From positions 1 to 23,247 of the forward strand of contig DATKMP010000025.1 in assembly GCA_035541775.1 (NCBI GenBank): a stretch of 23,247 nucleotides of DNA, given 5' to 3'. Origin of the DNA: DATKMP01 sp035541775. GTDB lineage: Bacteria; Bacteroidota; Ignavibacteria; UBA10030. This document shows positions 16,792-23,247 of the stretch, one piece after another. The notes under the pieces are model-generated. The model was not told the origin of the DNA. It made no database searches and saw only the letters and a list, made by a program, of their open reading frames with translations. The position numbers and the translations under genes were made by a program. Every line of letters starts with the position of its first letter. Positions within the stretch are counted from its first letter, which is position 1.

Positions 16792-18144
16792 ATGCCGACA
16801 TCCACACTTTCCCCTGAAGAACGAAATTCCCGCGTGAGCGCCCTCCTGCGCCAAGTCGATGAAGATGTAAAAGTAAAAAATTTTGATCAGGCATTAGATA
16901 AAATCCGCAAAGTGTACGAATACGATATTAAAAATATTTATGCTCGTGCGTACGAAGAACGAATTCTTATGATGATGATGGAACAGGGTCGCGAAGAAGC
17001 GTTGCGGGATGCTAAAAAACAAGCCAGCGAACAAATCGATCAGGAAGTCAAACGCCGGCTGCGGGATTTTTATCGCCAGCAAGAAGTGGAGGCACAAAAG
17101 CGAAAACAGGATGAACGAACGGAGCAAGCACTGGAAGAGCGTGCACGCCAGGCATCCGTGAACGAAGTAAGAGATGTGACCGTGGGCGATATTTCTACTA
17201 TTGAAAAAGAAACGGCGCAGCGAACGGAAGTGTTAGAAAAAAAATTGCTGGAAAAACTTCAACAATCTGCGCAACTTCCCAACAAAGCGACATCGGAACA
17301 GCTTGCCGATGTCGAAACCGAGCGAAGAAAAATTCAAGAAGAGGCGTTCAACAAACTGAAACAAGAGCAACAACGCACACAGGCAGAACTTGTGCAACGC
17401 ATGGAAGATGAGCGCACGGCCGCCATTGGGCGCGAGCAATCAAAAGCAAAACAGCGTGAACTGGAAGCATATCATTCTTTGATGAAAATGATGATGCAAC
17501 TTGCGATTCCTTCCGAATGGCAAACGTCGATACTGCAATCGCTCAAAATTTCCTTTTCCATCAGCGACGCCGAACACATGACCGCTGAACGTGAAGTGCA
17601 GGTGAATGCGTACATCGAAGCCGTACGCACATTATGGACAAACGGCAAACCGACGGAAGAAGATTTTGAACAATTAAAACGGCTGCAGCAATTTTTCCAT
17701 ATCACCGATGAAGAACATGCGGATATGACCAAACGCATGAAAAAAGAACTCGGGTTGGCAGATGAAACAGCCGTCATCGCCGTTATTGATGACGATCTTT
17801 CTATCAGAAAATATGTCGAACATATTTTGCGGAAGACGTACCATACGGTCATTGTTGCAGCATCGGCGGAGAGCATTCTTCCAGAGCTTGCGAAAGTTAC
17901 TCCGAATTTGATTATCAGCGACATCAATCTCGGTACGGGCGTGATGAGCGGTTTTTCTTTTTATGAAAAAATAAAAGCAGGAACATACGGCGACGCCCTG
18001 AAAAATATTCCGTTCGTTTTGATGAGTTCGCTGGAAGACGATTTTTTTATCAAGACGGCAAAACAAATGGGCGTGCGGGCGTATATGTCAAAACCGTTCA
18101 CGCGAGAAAGTTTGGAAGCGTTGGTCCAGAAAACGCTTCAATAA
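16792..18144 (+). CDS. Coiled-coil protein with C-terminal response-regulator receiver domain
   Basis: The 450-residue protein carries a receiver domain at the C-terminus (about 327-450) rather than the usual N-terminus. It has the acidic pair D333/D334, the phospho-acceptor D377 (IISDINLG), the switch serine in LMSS (412-413) and K434 (SKPF), so it should be phosphorylated by a histidine kinase that is not encoded here. The N-terminal 60 residues resemble a TPR-like helical pair. Residues 65-225 are charged, Lys/Glu/Gln-rich coiled coil. Residues 240-315 hold two copies of FxI(S/T)DxEH, at 255-262 and 302-309, 47 residues apart. No DNA-binding domain is present. Similar layouts occur in myxobacterial and FCB proteins; a role in localisation or scaffolding is inference. 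AAGGA precedes the start. Confidence 0.88.
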   Translation: MPTSTLSPEERNSRVSALLRQVDEDVKVKNFDQALDKIRKVYEYDIKNIYARAYEERILMMMMEQGREEALRDAKKQASEQIDQEVKRRLRDFYRQQEVEAQKRKQDERTEQALEERARQASVNEVRDVTVGDISTIEKETAQRTEVLEKKLLEKLQQSAQLPNKATSEQLADVETERRKIQEEAFNKLKQEQQRTQAELVQRMEDERTAAIGREQSKAKQRELEAYHSLMKMMMQLAIPSEWQTSILQSLKISFSISDAEHMTAEREVQVNAYIEAVRTLWTNGKPTEEDFEQLKRLQQFFHITDEEHADMTKRMKKELGLADETAVIAVIDDDLSIRKYVEHILRKTYHTVIVAASAESILPELAKVTPNLIISDINLGTGVMSGFSFYEKIKAGTYGDALKNIPFVLMSSLEDDFFIKTAKQMGVRAYMSKPFTRESLEALVQKTLQ

Positions 18145-18163
18145 ACCGTTCAAGAACAACGGT
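18145..18163 (-). terminator. Weak terminator-like hairpin between convergent genes
   Basis: ACCGTT (18145-18150) pairs with AACGGT (18158-18163) over six bases. On the minus strand TTTATTG follows, so it may help end the aminotransferase transcript. The stem is short and the T-tract poor. Confidence 0.3.
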
Positions 18164-18187
18164 ACGGCAATGATAGGGATTGAAGTA

Positions 18188-19321
18188 TCAATGTAAATTT
18201 TTTTTGATCTGCTCGATGACCTGGTGCACATCGTCGTCGCTCAGTTGCGGGTACATGGGAAGACGAAGAAGCGTGCTGGAAATAGTATCGGTGACGGGCA
18301 GTTTGAAATCGTTTAGTCCTAATACTTTTTGTGCGTAAGGCGATGAATGCAGCGGGATGTAATGAAACGTTGTGCCAATGCCTACCGCCTTCAATTGGTT
18401 CAGCAAAAAATTTCTCCGTTCTTCCGTGGGAAGCAAAATATAAAAGAGATGATAGTTCGATGAACAGTAATCCGGAATGATCGGCAAGCGAATTTTTTCC
18501 TGCTGCTCTAATTCCACGAGTCCTGCCATATAGCTGCGATGAATTGCTTCTCGCCGCCGTTGAATTGTTTCGAGATCGTCAAATTGATCGTTGAGTACGG
18601 CGGCAAGAATTTCGGACAGCACGTAACTGCTTCCGAGATCCACCCAAGTATATTTATCGACCTCACCGCGTAAAAAATTGGAACGGTTGGTTCCCTTTTC
18701 CCGAATAATTTCTGCTCGGCGCGCGAGTTGTTCATCGTTGGTCAACAGCGCTCCGCCTTCGCCGCATATATAATTTTTTGTATCATGAAAACTATATGCG
18801 CCAAGACTGCCGATCGTGCCAAGGAATTTATTTTTGTATTGCGCATTCACACCTTGTGCGGCATCTTCCACCACCCAACACCGATGAGCACGGGCAAGCG
18901 CACAAAGTTCATCCATTTCTGCCGCAACACCGGCGTAATGTACGGGCACGATGGCTTTCGTGCGTTTGGAAATTTTTCGTTCTGTATCGCGAACATCCAT
19001 CGTCAAGGTGCGGTTATTGATTTCGCAAAAGACAGGTTTGCCGCCGCACCGAATAATGGCATTCGCCGTTGAAACGAAGGTGAAACTTGGCGTAAGCACT
19101 TCATCGCCGGGTTGCAAGTTCAACAGCATCATCGCCGTTTCAAGCGCATGCGTGCCGGAAGTGGTAAGCAGTGCATGACGAACATGAAACAATTGTTCTA
19201 TTCGCTGTTCGACCTGTTGGCAAAAGGCGCCGTCGCCGCTGAGTTTTCCAGACTCCAAGACCCGCTGAATCGCAGCAAGGACATTGTTGCTGAGGAACGG
19301 TTTGTTAAATGGAATGTTCAT
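18188..19321 (-). CDS. wecE: dTDP-4-amino-4,6-dideoxygalactose transaminase (DegT/DnrJ/EryC1 family)
   Basis: This PLP-dependent aminotransferase family makes nucleotide-linked 4-amino sugars; WecE/RffA converts dTDP-4-keto-6-deoxyglucose to dTDP-4-amino-4,6-dideoxygalactose with glutamate as donor. The 377-residue protein starts with IPFNKP, a hallmark of the WecE group, and has TSGTHALE, the cofactor-ring aspartate D153 (VVEDAAQ), and the Schiff-base lysine K182 in SFHDTKNYICGEGGA, again the WecE form. The product is probably used for surface polysaccharide or glycoprotein glycans. Its start lies inside the end of the glycosyltransferase gene (17-base overlap), so translation is probably coupled. 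Substrate identity is assigned from similarity and could be another 4-keto sugar. Confidence 0.9.
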   Translation of the reverse strand: MNIPFNKPFLSNNVLAAIQRVLESGKLSGDGAFCQQVEQRIEQLFHVRHALLTTSGTHALETAMMLLNLQPGDEVLTPSFTFVSTANAIIRCGGKPVFCEINNRTLTMDVRDTERKISKRTKAIVPVHYAGVAAEMDELCALARAHRCWVVEDAAQGVNAQYKNKFLGTIGSLGAYSFHDTKNYICGEGGALLTNDEQLARRAEIIREKGTNRSNFLRGEVDKYTWVDLGSSYVLSEILAAVLNDQFDDLETIQRRREAIHRSYMAGLVELEQQEKIRLPIIPDYCSSNYHLFYILLPTEERRNFLLNQLKAVGIGTTFHYIPLHSSPYAQKVLGLNDFKLPVTDTISSTLLRLPMYPQLSDDDVHQVIEQIKKNLH

Positions 19322-20456
19322 ACAGTTCGATCAAACGGTGAATTGTTTTTTTCATATCGTGATGTGCCTCGACAAATGCCCGCCCGGCTTGGCCCATTTG
19401 ATTACGCAAGGGTACATTATTGAGATATTGGGAAAGGTTTTCTGCTAAATCCTGCGGGTTCGCTGTTTCGTACAATAATCCGTTCACACCATCTTGTACC
19501 TGTTCTAAGTTCCCTCCCTCCCGAGAAGCAACAATAGGCAAGGATAGACTCATGGCATCGAGCATCACTAACGAAAATAATTCATTCCTACTGGGAAACA
19601 CAAAAATATCCATAGCACCAAGATAGCCGATGGTGTCATGCTGAAATCCGGTAAAGTAAATGGTTGTTTCGAGATGATGATCAACGACGTACGATTGAAG
19701 CCGGCGAAAATATTCTTCGCACTGCGGTTCGAACGGTGATTCGCCGGGAGTTGTTCTGCGTTTTCGTGTCGGTTCGCCGACGATAAGAAATTTCACGGCG
19801 GCTTGTTTTTTTTGATCAAGGCATAAAAAACTTTCTACAAAATCTACAACACCTTTTCCCGGATCGATACGCACCATCGTTCCAATAACCGTATCGAGAT
19901 CGGTAAATCCAAATGAGGATCGAATGGCACGACGTTTTTGCTGATCGATCGAGTACCGTTCTAAATAACGTCCATAGGGAAGATAATACACAGTTTCATC
20001 AGGAACGGCGAAAACTTTCGGCAGGTGATTGCGCCATGTTTTTGACGACGTAATGAATCCGTTGACTCGTCCAAAAATGTACCGATGCCAGAAATCATCT
20101 TTACTGCCAATGCCCATATAAACGCTGAAGAATAATTTTTTTGTCCGATCATATCGCACAGCCAATGCTGCAGGCCAGATGTCTTTATGAAAATGGGCGT
20201 GAATAATCTGAATGTTGTATTGGCGAAAAAGTTTTCGAAGGTACCAAATTGACCGAATACTGACCTGTAGATAACTTGGCAGGTACACGAACGGAATTGC
20301 GTGTTCTTTCAGAAATTCTTCAACCTTTGAATGAGGTTTGCACACCACCAGAACGCTGCATCCGGCATTTTTTAATTCCGCGATGAGGGTGCATGCGTAC
20401 AATTCTAATCCGCCCCAGGAATCGGAAGTACAAAAATGTAATGTGGAAATACTCAT
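19305..20456 (-). CDS. GT4-family glycosyltransferase
   Basis: The 383-residue protein has the two-Rossmann GT-B layout of the GT4 family. The N-terminal domain holds the loop SWGGLELY (13-20) and IIHAHFHKD (84-92). The C-terminal domain holds RIDPGKGV (196-203), FLIVGE (223-228) and the nucleotide-sugar site FPSRNELFSLVMLDAM, in which the usual E-x7-E pair is E292 and D300. A REGGNLEQVQDGVNGLL stretch follows, as usual. It should transfer a sugar from a nucleotide donor to a lipid-linked or protein glycan at the inner membrane face; the sugar is unknown. No clear Shine-Dalgarno precedes the ATG. It overlaps the start of the wecE-like gene, so the pair works in one glycan pathway, but no other glycan genes are in view. 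Confidence 0.93.
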   Translation of the reverse strand: MSISTLHFCTSDSWGGLELYACTLIAELKNAGCSVLVVCKPHSKVEEFLKEHAIPFVYLPSYLQVSIRSIWYLRKLFRQYNIQIIHAHFHKDIWPAALAVRYDRTKKLFFSVYMGIGSKDDFWHRYIFGRVNGFITSSKTWRNHLPKVFAVPDETVYYLPYGRYLERYSIDQQKRRAIRSSFGFTDLDTVIGTMVRIDPGKGVVDFVESFLCLDQKKQAAVKFLIVGEPTRKRRTTPGESPFEPQCEEYFRRLQSYVVDHHLETTIYFTGFQHDTIGYLGAMDIFVFPSRNELFSLVMLDAMSLSLPIVASREGGNLEQVQDGVNGLLYETANPQDLAENLSQYLNNVPLRNQMGQAGRAFVEAHHDMKKTIHRLIELYEHSI

Positions 20457-20546
20457 ACAACGATCGAATTCATATAAACACGAAAAATGTTGAACAACAC
20501 CTTGCTGAAACTATTCTGCTGGAAATAGCATTCGGTAAAGAAAAAG

Positions 20547-20648
20547 TTAGTGGATTTTCAATGCAATTCCAATCGTGATGCGGTTGTTCAATCGAATAGC
20601 TGCCGGATTATGGGGAACGTTCGACATGAATTTTGAATAGTGTGTCAT
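20547..20648 (-). pseudogene. Possible remnant of an outer-membrane protein gene, or a 33-residue peptide
   Basis: Just after the lon-like gene, an open frame reads from ATG at 20648 as MTHYSKFMSNVPHNPAAIRL and ends in NNRITIGIALKIH. The ending alternates hydrophobic and polar residues like the last strand of an outer-membrane barrel, and the codons resemble those of the real genes. There is no convincing ribosome binding site and no upstream body of such a gene. It may be the 3' stump of a deleted barrel gene. Chance is possible because the frame is short. The rest of the 208-base gap 20457-20664 shows only a small TGTTGAACAACA palindrome at 20489-20500. Confidence 0.3.
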
Positions 20649-20664
20649 AGTGTATGTCCGGATT

Positions 20665-23124
20665 TCATTTTCCTTCAAACCGTTTCCATTCATTGGCATA
20701 GTACAACAGTTTGGCATCGGCACGTGCATAAACGGTGTTCGGTTCGTGCGAACCGTCCTTCCGAAGTTTTCCTGCTTTCACGCCGGTCAGAATTTCAATT
20801 CCCTCATCCACCGATTTCACAGCATAGACATGAAATTTCTTTTTCTGCACGGCTTCATAGACTTCTTCGCGCAGCATTAACTCATGGACATTCTGGATAG
20901 GAATGATAACGCCTTGCGTGCCGCTGAGTCCGCGTGCGTTACACACGTCGAAAAATCCTTCGATTTTTAAATTTACACCGCCGATGGGTTGAATCTCGCC
21001 TTTTTGATTCACCGATCCCGTTACGGCAAGATCCTGCCGGATGGGCACGCCGGCAAGACTGGAAAGGATAGCATAAATTTCCGTCGATGATGCGCTGTCG
21101 CCATCGACACCGCCGTACGATTGCTCGAACGTAATGCTGGCATCCATGACTAACGGTTTATTTTGCGCGAACATGCTGCGGAAATATCCGCTGAGAATGG
21201 CGACGCCTTTGTTATGTGTCGGCCCGCTCATTTCCGCTTCGCGTTCGATATTGATAACGCCGCTGCGTCCCATCGCCGTGCGTGCGGTGATGCGCGATGG
21301 TTTTCCAAAAGCATGCTCGCCGCTTTCATAAACGGATAATCCATTCACTTGACCGATCACGGCACCTTTCGTGTCGATCATCATCGTACCGTTATCGATC
21401 ATTTCCTGAATTTTATCTTCCATTAACTTGACGCGATAGACGCGCTCGTCAATCGCCTTTTTCACATGCACGTTTGTGACATGCGGTGCATGTTGTTTTT
21501 TTGCCCAGTATGCTGCTTCACGTACCACATCGGCGATGACATTAAATCGCGTCGAGATTTTTTGCTTGCGGCCCGACAGGCGCACGCCGAATTCAATCAC
21601 GTGCGCCAGTGCCGTGTTATCGAACGGAATAAGTTTTTCGTCATCGCAAACCATTTTGATGAAACAAATATATTGTTTTATGGCACGGGCGGAGTTTGGC
21701 ATCTCGAAGTCAAAATCGGCACGAATTTTAAAAATTTTCTTAAAATCATCGTCACGATAGTATAATAAGTGATATAATTCCGTATCGCCGATGATGATGA
21801 CTTTCACATTGATTTCGATCGGCTCCGGTTTTATACTCGCTGCCATAAACCCAAACATCGGCTCGTACGATTGAATGTCGATCAAACCGGTACGCAACGT
21901 GCGCTTGAGGTCCTGCCATACGCCGGGTTCGATCAAAATATCGAGCGCGTTAAGCACTAAATAGCCGCCGTTTGCATGAAGCAGCGACCCCGCCTTGATT
22001 TTTGTGAAATCCGTACGCCACACGCCGCCTTTTTCCAATTCGCGCTCGACGCTGCCAAAAATATTTTTGTACTTGGGATTTGTTTCAATAACCATGGGAA
22101 CATGCTGTGTCTCGGAATTATCGACCAGCACATTCACCTGAAACTCAAGAAAAAGATCTTCTTCCGGCTCCTCTTCTTCTTGGGCTGCGGGAAGAGTCAA
22201 TTGCTGTTTCCGGAATCGATCCAGCGTTCCGCTGATCGCGTCGCGTATTTCATCGAAGTAGATATGGAGTTTCTTGTACTCGTAACGAATTTTCAGAACG
22301 TTGAGTGCATCGTCCACCGCCGGCATGACGTACTGCTCTTCCAATGCGCTTAGCGATTCTTGAACTTTTTTTTCGATGTTGCGTAATTCGCGGAACACTG
22401 CTGCCATTTGTTGTTCCAATTCTCCGAGCACTTCGCGCATTGATGCAAAGCGTTCTTTATCGAATTCTCCTTTTTGCACCAAAGCTTCAATCTGATCCAT
22501 GCTTGATTGCGCATTGTCCACCAGCGGAATAATTTCCGGACGTAGCGCATTGCCGGCTTGCACCTGCGCGAGATCGAATCCGCGTTCTTTCACGCGCCGT
22601 TCAAAATCCTGCAAGATCGTTTTTTGTCGATCTTGAAAATGCTGCACAAGTTTTTTTCGCGCGTTCTGATACCGCTGGCTTTCGTACACGGCAGGAATAT
22701 CGCGGCACAAATCGGTAATAAATCCCTCCATATCCTGTTTTAATCCCGTGCCCTGCCCTGCAGGAAGCGCAATAGCAAGCGGCGTGTCGGGATTTTTGAA
22801 ATTGTACACGTAGCACTGATCTTGCAATTCCACTTGTTGTTGTTCAAAATCTTTCAGCAGCCGTTTGATGGTCGTAGTGCGCCCTGTGCCGGAAATGCCT
22901 GTCACAAAAATATTATACCCGAAGTGATTCATCTCCAATCCCACACGCAGCGCGCGTAAAGCGCGTTCCTGTCCGATAATATCCCGCGTGGGTTGAACAT
23001 GGTCGGTTGTGCGGACGCCCAGCGAGCGTGGATTACATTGCCAGCGTAATTTTTCCGGTGAAAGCGCGTGGGGAACAGATGCTCGCTGCAACTGTTGAAT
23101 CGGTGAAACGGATTTCTTTTTCAT
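20665..23124 (-). CDS. LonB-type ATP-dependent protease
   Basis: This 819-residue protein belongs to the Lon-related family with an unusual AAA module (AAA_32) and a C-terminal S16 Lon protease domain. The N-terminal part carries a Walker A-like loop GISGTGRTT (76-84), in which Arg replaces the usual Lys, as is normal in this family. A long coiled-coil insertion spans about 145-310, and the Walker B region is LLHANGGYLVLNALDIL (381-397). The protease domain (about 590-780) has the catalytic dyad S677 in DGDSASS and K720 in GGVNLKIEGFF, 43 residues apart as in other Lon proteases. It should degrade damaged or regulatory proteins in the cytoplasm. The start at 23124 has no Shine-Dalgarno, but a clear promoter lies about 40 bases upstream. 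It is not the classic LonA, which would have an N-terminal substrate-binding domain. Confidence 0.95.
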   Translation of the reverse strand: MKKKSVSPIQQLQRASVPHALSPEKLRWQCNPRSLGVRTTDHVQPTRDIIGQERALRALRVGLEMNHFGYNIFVTGISGTGRTTTIKRLLKDFEQQQVELQDQCYVYNFKNPDTPLAIALPAGQGTGLKQDMEGFITDLCRDIPAVYESQRYQNARKKLVQHFQDRQKTILQDFERRVKERGFDLAQVQAGNALRPEIIPLVDNAQSSMDQIEALVQKGEFDKERFASMREVLGELEQQMAAVFRELRNIEKKVQESLSALEEQYVMPAVDDALNVLKIRYEYKKLHIYFDEIRDAISGTLDRFRKQQLTLPAAQEEEEPEEDLFLEFQVNVLVDNSETQHVPMVIETNPKYKNIFGSVERELEKGGVWRTDFTKIKAGSLLHANGGYLVLNALDILIEPGVWQDLKRTLRTGLIDIQSYEPMFGFMAASIKPEPIEINVKVIIIGDTELYHLLYYRDDDFKKIFKIRADFDFEMPNSARAIKQYICFIKMVCDDEKLIPFDNTALAHVIEFGVRLSGRKQKISTRFNVIADVVREAAYWAKKQHAPHVTNVHVKKAIDERVYRVKLMEDKIQEMIDNGTMMIDTKGAVIGQVNGLSVYESGEHAFGKPSRITARTAMGRSGVINIEREAEMSGPTHNKGVAILSGYFRSMFAQNKPLVMDASITFEQSYGGVDGDSASSTEIYAILSSLAGVPIRQDLAVTGSVNQKGEIQPIGGVNLKIEGFFDVCNARGLSGTQGVIIPIQNVHELMLREEVYEAVQKKKFHVYAVKSVDEGIEILTGVKAGKLRKDGSHEPNTVYARADAKLLYYANEWKRFEGK

Positions 23125-23163
23125 GGTATTGTGCCGTTTTGTGAAAGGGATGGTGCTTGAAGG

Positions 23164-23192
23164 ATGATACGCAAAAGAACAGCAACTATCAA
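23164..23192 (-). promoter_or_regulatory. Probable sigma70-type promoter of the lon-like gene
   Basis: On the minus strand TTGATA (23192-23187), a 17-base spacer and TATCAT (23169-23164) match the sigma70 consensus well. The predicted leader is about 33 bases. No heat-shock CIRCE element is visible. Confidence 0.62.
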
Positions 23193-23205
23193 CCGTAGCA
23201 TGCTT

Positions 23206-23247
23206 CTACAATAATTTTTCGTTGATCACTTTGGCGACAAGCTCATG
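23206..23247 (-). CDS. 3' end of a further gene (partial, cut by the window edge)
   Basis: Read on the minus strand, the last 42 bases give HELVAKVINEKLL and a TAG stop at 23208-23206, open to the edge. The amphipathic helix-like sequence and codon choice look like the end of a real protein. It lies 14 bases upstream of the lon-like gene's promoter. The product cannot be named from 13 residues. Confidence 0.45.
   Translation of the reverse strand, partial: HELVAKVINEKLL

Noticed and set aside
20734..20760. Arg in place of Lys in the Walker A loop of the lon-like protease as a defect
   Set aside because: GTGRTT is the normal form in this family, so it is not evidence of inactivation.

Overview
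The window carries 15 protein-coding genes I am confident are complete, plus the last 13 codons of one more at the right edge. The style is that of a Gram-negative bacterium: many signal peptides, outer-membrane beta-barrels, a site-2 protease, an O-antigen/ECA-type sugar aminotransferase and a glycosyltransferase. The mix of TPR lipoprotein-like and barrel proteins, an M50/Dxr pair, a LonB-type protease and a FecR plus CHASE2-cyclase set suggests the FCB group, perhaps the Ignavibacteria/Chlorobi side of Bacteroidota. Several intergenic regions hold sigma70-like -35/-10 pairs rather than the TAnnTTTG boxes of Bacteroidia. The lineage is inference; there is no rRNA, tRNA, CRISPR array or intact mobile element in the window.

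Left part (1-9980, minus strand, read right to left): dxr and rseP are followed closely by a secreted Ig-like protein, a FecR-domain protein, a stem-loop terminator, a large outer-membrane barrel protein and a membrane adenylate cyclase with a CHASE2 sensor, closed by a second terminator. The last three or four genes look like one envelope-to-cAMP signalling module. The FecR protein and the barrel share a homologous extracytoplasmic module, which I consider the most interesting observation here. A REP-like inverted repeat lies in the AT-rich sequence at the left edge.

Middle (10081-18144, plus strand): a large periplasmic TPR protein diverges from dxr. An AT-rich regulatory stretch with nested repeats follows, then a small XRE-type regulator, a cysteine-motif protein of unknown function and an outer-membrane protein ended by two tandem terminators. 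Then come the ribosome-associated GTPase TypA/BipA and an unusual coiled-coil response regulator with a C-terminal receiver domain and a duplicated FxI(S/T)DxEH motif.

Right part (18188-23247, minus strand): a LonB-type ATP-dependent protease with a clear promoter, a possible remnant of an outer-membrane protein gene, then an overlapping glycosyltransferase and wecE-like aminotransferase pair for surface-glycan synthesis. The window ends inside the 3' end of a further minus-strand gene.
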